This document shows, one piece after another, positions 12,720 through 23,879 of a DNA stretch of 64,000 bases. Source of the stretch: Dermanyssus gallinae (taxonomy: Eukaryota; Arthropoda; Arachnida; Mesostigmata; Dermanyssidae); contig QVRM01005377.1 of assembly GCA_003439945.1 (NCBI GenBank), positions 47,501-111,500 on the forward strand, read 5' to 3'. The translations under genes and the position numbers were made by a program. A model generated the notes under the pieces. It worked only from the letters and a program-made list of their open reading frames with translations. It ran no database searches and was not told the DNA's origin. The first letter of the stretch is position 1, and each line of letters begins with the position of its first letter.

Positions 12720-13603
12720 AGGTAGCTATGTCTATCAGTCAGTCCGTCCGTCCGTCTGTTTGTCTCTCTGTCTATCTCTTTGTATGTGTATGTGTGTGTC
12801 TGTATATGGCTGAACGCATCTATCTGTTAGCGTCTCTGTTGTGTGTATGTGTAGGATTGTAAACCCGGTGTACGTAATCGGCCCGGCACGGGACTCAAGA
12901 ACATGCTTCTCAACGCGGTATATATATGCATCTATATATATATATATGTATATATTTATGTATAAGTGTATGTTCGCTCATGACGTGCAGTTATGTGTAT
13001 GCAGGCATGTGTATAGACTCCTAGGTCTGTGTGAGTGCGTGTGTGTAGATGGTGAATATTGGCGATCTTTTCCGTAAGTCTGAGCGAGACTTCGTAGGCC
13101 GACCCAGTGACGACGGTGATGACGCCTTCACCACCGCCCCAGCCAGCCTCAGCAGGGGCGCGATGACGCGCCAAACTTGAACGAGGTGCTGCTGCTGTTG
13201 TTGCTGCTGCTGCTGCGCCTTTATTTGAACGGTTCGCGGCCCAGTTCGGCGAACCGGCAAGCGGAGCTCCCAGGACTTAAATCCCGGTCATTCGGTCGTT
13301 GGGTCGTAGCGTAATCTAGGTATCTCCGGCTGGCTGTGGCGGCAGCAGCAGCAGAATAAAATAGCCACACCGAACCAACAACAGAGGAGGACCGACCATC
13401 GTAACGGCGATGGCGGCGAATGAGTTGATTTCGCGTTCGTGTCTCGAGAAAATAGATGGGCGGCGAGAGAGAACGCAAATGGCGAAAAAGCTCAACCGAG
13501 CTAGAAACGTGTCATGACGCCGTGATGGTCGGCGAATGTCCAATAAGGAAGCAACAATAGTGGTAGCTAACGCACATACATAATATGCCATATATACGTA
13601 CTA

Positions 13604-13606
<3 letters not shown>
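12720..13606. other. no recognised gene
   Basis: TCTG/TG-rich sequence is followed by GC-richer sequence with short CTG runs (13,185-13,215). No family motif is seen. Confidence 0.5.
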
Positions 13607-13641
<35 letters not shown>

Positions 13642-13694
13642 CGTACTTATATGAAGGTTGTAGGTGTTCATGAACGCTTCTTCCTGCTTCTAGT

Positions 13695-13726
<32 letters not shown>
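13607..13726. repeat. two (TA)n tracts
   Basis: Tracts lie at 13,607-13,635 and 13,697-13,726. Confidence 0.9.
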
Positions 13727-13730
<4 letters not shown>

Positions 13731-14039
13731 CTGGTGTGAGAAATAAAGAGAGACATAGAGAGAGCTGTAATGTGTGTTAGGTCGATCGGTATAGCCATGA
13801 AATTCAGCAGGGCTCGCTGAAATGGCTTCGAACAACGCGTGATAGACGTTCGCCCCAGTAATTGGACGTTACTAAGAATCAAGTCGCCATCGGTCAGCTG
13901 TGAGTTGCCCTTCTTCATCGGAGTGTCTGGGTACGCGTGTGGGCATGTCTATGTGTATCTGTGTGTGTGTATACTGACCGTGTTGCCGTGGCCACTCCAT
14001 GCTGTCATCTTTAACGATATTGGCGAAACAACAAGAGCC

Positions 14040-14455
14040 GTAACAGCAGTAGCGGTAATAACAGCAACAACAACGTCTGAAAAGTAGCAGCACTGAGAAC
14101 AACAACAACAACGGCAACAACAACAGCAACGTCCGTAGTAGCAGCGGCAACAACTGCAATAACAACTATTTTCATAACAACGACAACAATAACAACAACG
14201 CCTACAGCGGCGGTAACAACAACAACAACGACAACAACAAAAGCAACGCCTACAGTTGCGGCGGCAACAACAACAACAACAACAATCACAACAACAACAA
14301 CAACAACAACGCCTACAGTTGAGGCGGCGGCAACAACAACAACAATTTTCCCAACAACGACAACAATAACAATAGCAACGCCTACAGCGGCGGCAACAAC
14401 AACGACAACAAAAGCAACGCCTACAGTTGCGGCGGCAACAACAACAGCTTCATAT
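14040..14455. repeat. compound CAA minisatellite with ACGCCTACAG core
   Basis: CAA/CAG/CGA triplets are interrupted by the core ACGCCTACAG followed by CGGCGGC or TTGCGGCGGC. Cores start at 14198, 14246, 14309, 14378 and 14417, so a 39-69-bp higher-order unit is visible. Confidence 0.9.
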
Positions 14456-14459
14456 ACTA

Positions 14460-16530
14460 AAGTTTAAATCACGTTTGTCGTGGCGTTAAGACGCCAGTAG
14501 TATGCATAGTTGTAGTAGTAGTAGTAGGACAAGAAGAAGAGAAGAAGAAGAAGTCATTGTACTTGCGTATTTTCTACAGCCTACATTTACGGCCCGCAAC
14601 TAGTGTTACTAGAGGCCAGACAGAGGCAGGTCGGAGGAGATTGGTTGAATGGTTGAATAGTTCGTTGTCTAGCCCACCGCACAGATTGTAGTCGCTAGCT
14701 AGCCGAAATTGCCAGCGGATTTAGTGGGACACAGACTACGTGCTACGTAGTCTTCGGCATACGCCGGCTGCGTACAACATACATCTCAGACGATGCCGTC
14801 CACAGAACAATAACGTGTGCCATATCTAGCAACGATGCTTCATCATCGACGGAGCAGCAGCAGCAGCTGTTCTCTCTGTAGGCCCGCCTCGAATCGTGAC
14901 CGTTATGGCTTCGGCATTACCGGCGCCGTGAAAGAATGAACAGTCTGTTAGAGTTCAGCACTCTGTCAGCCGGACGACGACGACGACAACAACAACAACT
15001 ATAGCCACCACGACAACAACAGCAGCAGAGACAGCAATAACAACAACAGAAACAACAACAACAACAACAACAGAAACAGAAACAACAACAGAAACAATAA
15101 TAACAGCAGAAACCGCACTTTTGGCCACACGGAATATGACATGTTTCAATTGTCAACACTCACTTGATTCATTCGCGTTGGAGCAGAACGTCGAATACGG
15201 TTCAGTTCGTATAAAGAGGGGAGAATCAGAGGTGGCAACGGCAGCAATATCATAACTGAATAGCTTAATGTTAGCCAGTAGAAAACTTACCGCTCGATAG
15301 TATAAGTGACCTCGCCGCTAACCATTACTTACCCAGTGTGGCACAGCAGATACTCAAGCTAGTACTTACCTGAAATCAAACAAACACGAAACATATCGAA
15401 CAGCATGTAAGTATAGAATCAAGAGATCAGTTGCTGGAAATGGTCCACTCCTTACAGACAACATCCGTCCAATATCAAGCATCTTGCTAGGATAGGTCCC
15501 AGCGCCGTTAACAGCAAATATGGAGATCCTAAACCCAACTTTATACACAACGTGAAAATTAAGAAGAAATTCGATCATAATTGGTCCAGAGCTAGGGCAG
15601 TTTAATTTACTTACATTACGCGAAAAGAAATCGTCAGGTTAAGGGTTTAAACTCCAATTGAGATGTTGCTGGACGTCTATACTTTGCAAAGTGAAAAAAA
15701 TCACATTACCAATCTCCCATTGGCCTTAAGCAACCGCGGAAATATTCAATTAAAATAAAGAAAGAAAATTGACCCGCATCGTGTTCTGGTATGACACATA
15801 GCGTCTCACCATAAATACCACAAAAACAAAAATCGTTTTTCTTGGCATGGCAACGATCTCTGCCCTCTATGCCTGAAGTGATAGTAGTATAGTTACACAG
15901 CATTCCGTCGGGTTAATACTGAGCTTAAATAACTATGAGCAACGCCTGACCCTTAATTTGTCGTATCGAAACCAATGTCACTCAATTTCCAGACACGCGA
16001 CAGCACGTTAAACCCTGTCTAGCAAAGATATATAATAGCTGTATACCAGAGGTCACATTCAATGTGTATAAAAGCCTATTTATGTCGCTAATAAGCTAAG
16101 AACTCATCTTGCCCGGGAACACACTTGCTGCGCTTTTAGACAAATATTAATATATAATAATATAATAACAAAACTTCAGGTCCTTAATTACGCTGACACC
16201 TTAAACATGGCAAGGTTGTTCTAGGCTGAAAATTAACACGTTCATTTACACAAAATCGTACTATGAATTGATGAATAAACGCTGTAAATGTTTTTTCTTT
16301 GTCCACAGATACCGCATAAACATAAAAAGTCTATAATATATGTTATATACTATACTAGAATATAAGACACTAACCGAAACCGAAATCAATACTATGAAGC
16401 ACTCAGGATACTCGTTACAAGGATCGAGTTTAGACTGAAGTCACTATATCGCCTAGCGGCTATTTTGGTAGGGTATGTATGGGATGAACATGCACATGCC
16501 TTTTCACAGTTGCACAAGCTTTATCTATTA
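14460..16530. other. non-coding, AT-rich in the second half
   Basis: CAA-type runs lie at 14,975-15,110. From 15,160 on there is plain AT-rich sequence with only short open frames and no motif. Confidence 0.5.
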
Positions 16531-16544
16531 ATCTATTACGCTTA
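16531..16544. repeat. left target-site duplication of the retrotransposon
   Basis: ATCTATTACGCTTA lies directly beside the 3' end of the minus-strand element. It is identical at 14/14 positions to the copy at 20617-20630. Confidence 0.9.
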
Positions 16545-16557
16545 CTTTATTAGTATT

Positions 16558-16572
16558 ATGATTTCAAATCAT
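16558..16572. repeat. 15-nt palindrome in the retrotransposon 3' tail
   Basis: ATGATTT-C-AAATCAT is a perfect palindrome around one centre base, 13 bp from the element's 3' end. In the RNA it could form only a very tight stem and would need a larger loop, so its role in template recognition is speculative. Confidence 0.5.
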
Positions 16573-16618
16573 TCACGGTCGGACCATGACATTTGGGTCC
16601 CTGCGAACGTGTGCACCA

Positions 16619-19488
16619 TTACGGGGGGTCCAGTGTAGGGACCAGCCATTTCTGGAGGGTTCCTAGAACAGAGGCCGCATTGCCCCGTTGCACATCCAGC
16701 GACAGACGCTGTCTGAGGAAATCACTTGCTCGCTTATCTCCGCTGGCTAGAATTAGCCGCTTCCCGACCTTCTGTAGCAAACTGCGAGTAGACGGACCCG
16801 GCCCGCCAAGGGTCTCGAAGGCAAGTGGGTGAAACTCGTACGGGTAACCGATGTTCTGGTACTTTCTAACCTTGCCTGCCTCGGCGAGAGCCGATGCATG
16901 ACCAGCCCGAGCCGCGCCAGCACTGACCATTGAAGGGGCTAATGAGTCAGTAACTGTTGCGTACCCAACCAGCATGCATCCGCGCTCGAACGGAGTTAAG
17001 GTCAGACCGTCAGGTCTCTTTCCGCCCTCTCTGTCTAGTCCGACGGGCTCCAGGACGCACGGTAGACCACTGGATCGTAGAGCTCTGCTAAAGGTTTCGT
17101 TCAAGGCTTGGTGTCTTGCTCGCCTACCTGCGCTGACAATACAGGACAGCCCGTGGCGTCCATCTGGCTGGACGACGTCTCCGCAGACACAGGCATGGGT
17201 GTACACAAGGTCTGTTCCTAAACGAAGTCCGACCGCGATCCTTACCGACTCGTCATCCAACAGGGTCCCGATCTGAGCACAGGGTATGGCGTGGAGCCAT
17301 GCGCCCGCCCCCTTGGAGGAGACGGCGCGCAGCCTGGCCTTATCGGCGTCCGTAGCGCATTCCGCAATGAGGTTTTCGACTCTTTGCTCATAAAGAATTG
17401 CTGCCCATTCTCTCTGGTGTCCAGCTTCGACGGGCTCGTGGCCGCACAGGGCAACTGCCTTGCGGTGGCTTGTCTCCAATCGGGCTTCTAAGTCCGTGAG
17501 AGCAACAGAATCCAGGAGGCTTCTTGCCTGTTGCATAGACCTATGGAGGGAAGCTGCCAGAGCTGTCTCCGATAAGACAGTCGCATCAGGTAACCCTAGG
17601 CCACCCCAAAGAACGGGGAGTAAAGCTTGTTGGCGCGCACGAGCGGATAGGCTGAGGTTTAGCAACGCCTCTAATGTAGACATCACGCGGTCGTTGAGTC
17701 GTTCAAGAATTCCTGAAGCTCGCGAACAATCTGCCCCTCGAAACAAGTGGTTGAGACGAAGGGCCGAAAATGATGATCTCAGAAGAAAAAGGCCTCGGTG
17801 AGAACCTACCAAATGAATGCGTGACATTGCATTTTCTAGCTTGACCAGCCACCTCTCGAGGACATCCGGAACTCCTTGCGGGTATAGGGGGACGCCTAGC
17901 AACTCTAAATTCTTGCCGACGGTCTTGCACCCTGAGAGAGCCTCTAGCACTTCGGAGTCAGCAGCACCTCCTACAGCATGGACCTCACATTTTGCAGGGT
18001 TTAGGGCCAGGCCACTCCGCTCAGCGAACTCAATGACTCGGTGGATGTCCCTCATTACCGCATCGGGGGCGCCACCCAGAACACCGTCGTCCAAGTACTA
18101 TACATTTAGAGGGCATTCAAGAGAGTCGACCAACTCCTTGACAGCCAGGCAGAACAGGGAGGGACCCAATGGGTCGCCCTGCTGCACCCCAGTTTGCGAC
18201 ATTATAGCATCATGCGGCAGGAGAAGGCAGGAAGGCTCTTTATAAGCTAGTTCCACCTGGTGGAACATACTCGGGACATAGGCTTTTACCGCACTCAGTA
18301 AGTAGTCCCTCCGAATACTGTTAAAAGCGTTTCTGAAGTCAAGCTTGACCACAAGGGTAGCTTCAGAGCGTGACTCCAGGAAGGACCGAGTCGAGTGTAC
18401 TGCGGTTTCGCATCCTCCCGGTGTCGCAAACCCAAGCTGATGGACACCAAGAGCATGTGAGATGTCTGCCTTGTTCTCTAAGATGCCAATTTTTGCCGCC
18501 AGCCTCCGGATTGCAGATGAACATGCGATGGGTCTTACGCTGCCATCTTTCTTCTTAAGGGCGAAAAGTCTGGCACCAAATATGAGCGGTCGCCATTCAG
18601 AGAGCGGCGAACCCCAGCGAAGAAGATCAACGACCTTGGCCAGGGCAGCCGCAAGTCGGTCGGCGGCAGCTCCTAGAGCGGGAGATAACAGATCTTGTTA
18701 GAGCCGTGGTCTAATGAAATCTAGGCCCGCGGCTGAGCTTCGCGAAAACGTTCTTATGGCAGACCGAACGTTGTCGGCTGATGTGGTTGATGGCAAGGGC
18801 ACATGAGGAGGGCTAGGCCAGGACAGAGGTGAAGGGGCAGGGGGGTGTTTATCCCACAGCAAAGCCGTCTCGCTGGGCTTCTGTGCCAGCGTGTCTTCTG
18901 AGATTAAGACCCTGGCCGCCGAAGAAACGTCGCCTTCCGATAGCTTGGTGATGGCTAGCCGCACGGTGTCAACTGTCCGCTGCCGGGGACGTAGGTTTGA
19001 AGGAGGGCCACTGCTATCGTCAAACCGTTTCCCCTGAGCAAAGTCGCGAAGGTTCTTCCGGACGATAACCGCCAATGACCGGTCATCCTTCCCACCATCG
19101 GGGAGGCGGAGGACAACAGGCGCGAAGGAGAACAGAGTAAGCCAGGCCGTGTCGTCGTTGTTCTCTGCGACTGAGCACAGGACCTTGGTGAACTCTTCGG
19201 CTACTTGCCTACGTACTGATTTTGGCAAAATGCGGACCAACCGCCAGCGGCGAGTGACATCTTGAATAACGCCGATTAACCTATCTGTGGTTAACCGAGA
19301 GTTCGAGGGCTGTGACTCGTCGTTCATGTTACAGGTAACCCCTCCGTGCTTGGTCGTTATGTGTCGACGTAGACCTCTTCGTGTAAACGAAAGCCCGCAG
19401 GTTGGGCAGGGGGCCCTGTTGGGTCCGACTGCCCGGACCGCGGGCTGGCGGGCCCGCGGTTAGGCGTGTTGTCGTTGTGGTCTGTCAT
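16619..19488 (-). pseudogene. retrotransposon ORF2: C2H2 finger, reverse transcriptase, CCHC, restriction-like endonuclease (broken)
   Basis: A candidate ATG at 19488-19486 overlaps the ORF1 stop, but it reads in a different frame from the body. The body frame is open only from 19459, so there is a one-base-type frame break between about 19459 and 19409. Domains in the body frame: a C2H2 finger (19408-19346, CPTCGLSF..H..H, spacing CX2CX11HX4H); RT motif A (LDFRNAFNS, about 18345), motif B (GVQQGDPLGPSLF, about 18190-18155) and motif C YLDD at 18097-18086; CCHC (CVCG...GRHGLSC, about 17195-17145); and the RLE core GKRPDG at about 17025-17008. Two in-frame stops interrupt it: TAA 18700-18698 and TAG 18100-18098, the latter directly before YLDD. 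The RLE position where relatives usually have W-D is G-Y. The copy cannot make a working enzyme. Confidence 0.88.
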
Positions 19489-20612
19489 TACAAGGCGAGA
19501 CCTCTTAACTTGCCCACCACGGAAAGCAGTCCCATGAGAGGTCGCAACGCTTCCTCTAGGGACCTCAACACGGCAGATAATTCAGGTCTAATTCCCTGCA
19601 GAAGATCAGCCAGTCCCGAAAGCGACGAACCGGTATCGGCGCTCTGGCGAGAGTTACTTGTTCTCGGGGTCTTTCTCAAACGGCGGGAGCGCTGGGTCCT
19701 GACCGTAGACGACCTGTAGCTGCGTTTCTTCCTCTGGATCTTCGGTATAGGCTTTGGGTTGGGTAGAACAACCTGCGGATCGGCCCCCGCTGCTGGCGAA
19801 ATACCCCTGACCACAGTAGCGTAGGTGGGACCCCGTACCTCGGAAGACGGGCCCTCCTGAACAGAAGCCGAGCGACACTGGACAGCTTCGCCGATGACCG
19901 CGTCGGGGTAATCCTCTCTAACCTGCTGGAGCATGCGGCTCTCGAGCATTATCCTACTTTTTTCACGCAGGTAAGCTAGCCGCGGGCATGAGGAAGATCC
20001 CGCCTGGTGAGGTCCCTGGCAGTTCACACACCTCGGAGCGCTACGACAGGAGTCGGCGGTGTGATCCGGGCCTCCGCAATTCTTGCAGAGCTTTTTTCCC
20101 AGACACTTGTCGGCAAGATGTCCGGGTTTCAAGCACTTAAAGCAGATTCTTGCTTGACCCGGTTCTAGGATAACCGGGTGAGATCTATGACCGAGAAAGA
20201 CGGACACCGGTGGCTGGCAAGAAAAACTGAGGATTACCTTCGTCAGCGGTATTCTCCCACCGGGGGACGAACGATATAGCCGACGTGCTTTAGTAACTCC
20301 ATGTTCTGCCAATTCGTGGGCAATCTCTCCTTCGGTGAACATTGGGCTGACTCCCTCAATTCTCGCGGTAAATGAGGTGACGGCTGGGCAGGCAGCCGAT
20401 ACGGGGCATTCTCCTAGGCTTGACACTTGAAGAAGCGTATTTACACTTTTTAAGTCTTTTACCCAGACCGCAACTGACTGAGTATCACCAGCGATTTTGC
20501 AGCCTGGTGACACCGCGTAGATCTCCTTGAAGATTTTAAGCATTGAACCTTCGGAAAATGACACATTATCCGACTCGGCAGTTGGTTGTCTTTGAAACGT
20601 AACCTTGAACAA
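19488..20612 (-). CDS. retrotransposon ORF1, gag-like zinc-knuckle protein (5' partial)
   Basis: The frame is open for 374 codons. The first codon at 20612 is TTG beside the insertion junction, and the first ATG is codon 24, so the natural N-terminus is probably lost. Residues 157-170 and 176-189 are canonical CX2CX4HX4C knuckles. A third, variant knuckle (CX2CX3HX6C) is at 195-209. The part before the knuckles (about 45-150) looks like the RRM-like fold common in ORF1 proteins. After them comes a basic Arg/Lys/Ser-rich stretch and a leucine-rich C-terminus. Such proteins bind the element's RNA and help form the RNP. The frame ends in TAA overlapping an ATG (TAATG) that would start ORF2. Unlike ORF2, this frame is intact. 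Confidence 0.8.
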   Translation of the reverse strand: MFKVTFQRQPTAESDNVSFSEGSMLKIFKEIYAVSPGCKIAGDTQSVAVWVKDLKSVNTLLQVSSLGECPVSAACPAVTSFTARIEGVSPMFTEGEIAHELAEHGVTKARRLYRSSPGGRIPLTKVILSFSCQPPVSVFLGHRSHPVILEPGQARICFKCLKPGHLADKCLGKKLCKNCGGPDHTADSCRSAPRCVNCQGPHQAGSSSCPRLAYLREKSRIMLESRMLQQVREDYPDAVIGEAVQCRSASVQEGPSSEVRGPTYATVVRGISPAAGADPQVVLPNPKPIPKIQRKKRSYRSSTVRTQRSRRLRKTPRTSNSRQSADTGSSLSGLADLLQGIRPELSAVLRSLEEALRPLMGLLSVVGKLRGLAL

Positions 20613-20616
20613 ATTG

Positions 20617-20630
20617 ATCTATTACGCTTA
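20617..20630. repeat. right target-site duplication of the retrotransposon
   Basis: This is the second copy of ATCTATTACGCTTA, at the truncated 5' end of the element. A (TA)n tract follows at once, so the empty site must have been this word next to (TA)n. Confidence 0.9.
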
Positions 20631-20949
20631 TATATATATATATATATATATATTTGACACGGGCGTGTCTAGTAGAGTCATGTGCCATATGAATGTTGAC
20701 AATAAATATGTCAAGCCTGCCACTCGTTTTGTATATTAAAAAAACACTAAATTGATTATAAAGTTAGTGTTAAACCGTACAGTCGCTCAGCTTCTTTTGA
20801 TACTCTAAAGAAAAATAAATGTATTGTTCGAGCGAAATATATTGATTAATTCATGATACCTTGTAGAATAACAAAAATACAATAATCGGGTAAATGTAAA
20901 ACCCTTAACTACCACTCCGACAATCAGACGAAACCATTTAAAAAATAAT

Positions 20950-20989
20950 CACATCTGAAAAAGAGAGTTTTTTCTCTTTTTCAGATGTG
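20950..20989. repeat. 17-bp perfect inverted repeat with 6-nt loop
   Basis: CACATCTGAAAAAGAGA at 20950-20966 and its exact complement at 20973-20989 flank GTTTTT. It lies 320 bp outside the retrotransposon, in AT-rich DNA. Confidence 0.95.
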
Positions 20990-22962
20990 TCTTTAAACAT
21001 TCACTCGAATTGTAGGCTAACTGCACGTCTTGCTGAAAATTACTGTATTTTCAAAAAAATGAAAAGCTAACAATATCCTTAACTGTAAGTTGTATGGTTT
21101 ATAAATACCCTGGCTGGATGATTTATACACAAAACATTAGACAGAGCTCGCAATCTTGTACATCGCTGGCTTCTCTGCCATCCTGCTAGTTTGGCTGTCA
21201 ACTGAACCTACTGACATACAGCGGCGTGATATTGCACCGTCGCGTCCGCACCTCCTCCTACTAACCTAAGGACTCATAAGGATCGTAAAAACCTTCGACG
21301 CTCCTCGAACATATGATGAAGCCTGTGGGCTGCTGCAAATGCCGTCGTGTCATGCCTGCTCCTAGATCCGGCTGCTTGCTAGGCTCCACCTTCTTATTGC
21401 CTACCTTGAAAGTACCATACTAAGTAGACTCCTTCCTATCGTCTGTTACTTGCCCGCCTCAAGGTAGAGCAACGAGCAGCAATGTGGATCGTTTTTTTAT
21501 GACGTATCCCAGACAAAATGGGGGCAATGCCACTAACGTATATTTGACGGCCGGTTATACGCTGTCCTCCTTCTTCTACAGCCGTCTTCGTTTCTTTCGT
21601 CTTCCGTTTTTTGTTTACTCCGCTTCCCTGTACGTACTAGTACTTTTATTGCGCGCATAGCCGTTTGCTACAACAAATTGTGGTGTGTTTTAGCCGCCTC
21701 TTTCTAAGCCAGACTTGCGCTGAGATATCGTTAATGACGGCACGCTTTGAACGGCGACCAACGCACGATTTGCTCGAACTGATCAACCGTGTCTACTGAG
21801 TCGTCACAGCGAGCGCGCACCTCTGAACCACTTGCTAGGTACCCGTACACGTTTAATCTTGCTTCCGGACTGCATACACAGCAGGATACAGGAGCCTCCC
21901 TTTTTTAGAGCCTCCCTTCAACTGCCACGAGAGAGAGAAAATCCGGAAGCATATTTTTGCAAACCCATTTTTTTTTGCTAGAAATTCGGTTTCTGAGGAG
22001 GTCGGCCTGCGAACCCTGTGACAATGAAGCGAAAAAAAAAACAATTACGAAGGGCGAGGAATTTAATCGGTAGGTTTCGTCAGGGAGGCTGGTAGCAGCC
22101 ATATCTTCAACCGCATACATCGATTAGATCGCTCTTGTGCCAGCAATTGCTAAAACGCGCATGGCTCGCAAACTTCTACTCGCAACATGAAGAAAAGCTT
22201 GAATATCCGCGTCTGCAGAAGAGTTTGGGTTGACGAAAAGGCGATGGCCAGAGCATCGATAGCGTACGTTACGATATACGTTGATTTACTCCCTACCTTT
22301 TATTTAATTTATATCTCATTTTGTCATTGTCACATTTTGAACCATTGACGTTGGCGTCTCCTGCAATTGCTGTAATGTGAAGTGGCTATTTTTGCTATTT
22401 CTCCTGTTGGTTGCCTTTTGTTTTTTGTTTAGCTGTGGAGCTAGCAACAGAATATTTGAATAGTTATTAAGTTGAAAAAAAACAACAGAGTGCTACGTAC
22501 AGTGTTAGCGTATGTGTTTTTGCGGTAGAAACATAATGCAGTCAAATAACATTTAACATTTAGGTGGTATATATTCATATATATATATGAGAGTGGATAC
22601 GTGGTGAAGGCACCTCGAGTGTATTGGAGTTGCATTAGCAAACCGAGAAGGGTAGCAGCGGTACTCACACACAAACACATTTACGTGTACGCAGACCAGG
22701 TAGCTTAGCATAAAAACAATTGTGCTCAGATTTGCAAACTACCCGCTTCGACCGCCTGGGTCACTTTTCACCTATTGTCAGGAGGAGGATGCCGTTGTCG
22801 GAAAATGTGTCAACGAGGACCTTGACGGCTCCCGTCTTGTTCGGCTGCATTAGCCATTAGAGTTCTGTGGCGCTATAGTCTTCAACGGTGAAATGGTTTG
22901 GCCAGTAAATATAGGGCGGAACGTACGCGACTATATTATATATATATATATATATATATTAG

Positions 22963-23011
<49 letters not shown>

Positions 23012-23879
23012 GCTAACAGCCGTATGGACAGTTGTCGAAGTCACGGTCACTGCGCAGAAGGGCATTAGGCGCAGAAGGCTTAAAAGAAAACACGCACGAT
23101 GAAAGGAAGCTAGGCACACAGGCAGGTCGCTTCCAAGGGGCACGCCAGTGTTTGCTGACAGAACCTGTTTACTGCAAGGGCCGCAACCTCTTCTTCAACC
23201 CTCTAATATGCTATAAGGTTTTCTCGTGATCACTCTCCCTCTCTCTCTCTCGTTCCAGCCTTCGCTCTTCTTTTGCCTGCCACACACTGCCTTTTCTCTT
23301 TAATATCATTGGAGCGACAGCTTTTACTAGTTAACTATACGTATTTTAACGTAGAAGTCCCATGGACACACCTTCAACGCGTTTGAACATATTGCACTAA
23401 TTGGGCTAATCATGGGGCACTTTTGACTATATCTTGTATCCAATTACTTCATCCTACTTTTCTACTGCCTCAAGGGCGTTCTGAAATTAAACGGACGAAG
23501 TGTGTGGGTTCCGTCGCAGGAAGTAATGGCACTAATATTTCACAAGTTGTGTTCATGACGTGACTCCCTCCCTCTTCAGGCCGTGGAAGCCGGAAGCGAA
23601 TTCGATCGTTCCGTATCGCCCCTGTTTCGTACTGGGGTTTCGGTTGCAACGTTGACAAAATACAACTGTAACTAAACTCTGTACATAGCCGTTGACCCCA
23701 CTAATCGCTCTGAACAAACCGCTGAACTTGCGGAACTAAGACTAAAGTCCGCAATTACACACTTACACACCATCGAAAGGCGCACAATTTCCTATTTTAC
23801 TTGCGTTCGAAACGGTCAATGATTACAAACACCTTGCACTTGCGGCACAATAACTCTCTTCAGGGTCGAATTCCAGCTA
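20990..23879. other. non-coding; no recognised gene
   Basis: The region contains a (TA)n tract at 22,935-22,980 directly joined to (GA)n at 22,981-23,009. Short open frames show no motifs. The sequence from 23.47 to 23.88 kb may belong to the retrotransposon relic that follows, but similarity is not readable. Confidence 0.5.

Larger units (their letters stand above)
16545..20616 (-). mobile_element. R2-like (RLE-type) non-LTR retrotransposon, 5'-truncated, inactivated
   Basis: This 4,072-bp element lies on the minus strand. The 14-bp word ATCTATTACGCTTA occurs at 16531-16544 and again at 20617-20630, a perfect target-site duplication that defines both ends. Order in the element: a 5'-truncated gag-like ORF1 (20612-19488), ORF2 (19488-16619) and a 74-bp 3' tail (16618-16545) ending ATAATACTAATAAAG without poly(A). 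The C-terminal CCHC plus KRPDG nuclease motif places it with RLE-bearing elements, the R2/R4-like assemblage, rather than APE-bearing ones. The start of ORF1 is missing, since an in-frame stop lies in the flank right after the junction. The precise clade needs a tree. Confidence 0.9.

Noticed and set aside
12050..12725. Three overlapping frames of about 180 codons on both strands
   Set aside because: Simple-sequence translation (Met/Val, Ser/Asp, Ile/Phe runs) without any motif.
20950..20989. Hairpin read as a bacterial-type terminator
   Set aside because: The DNA is eukaryotic and no gene ends there.
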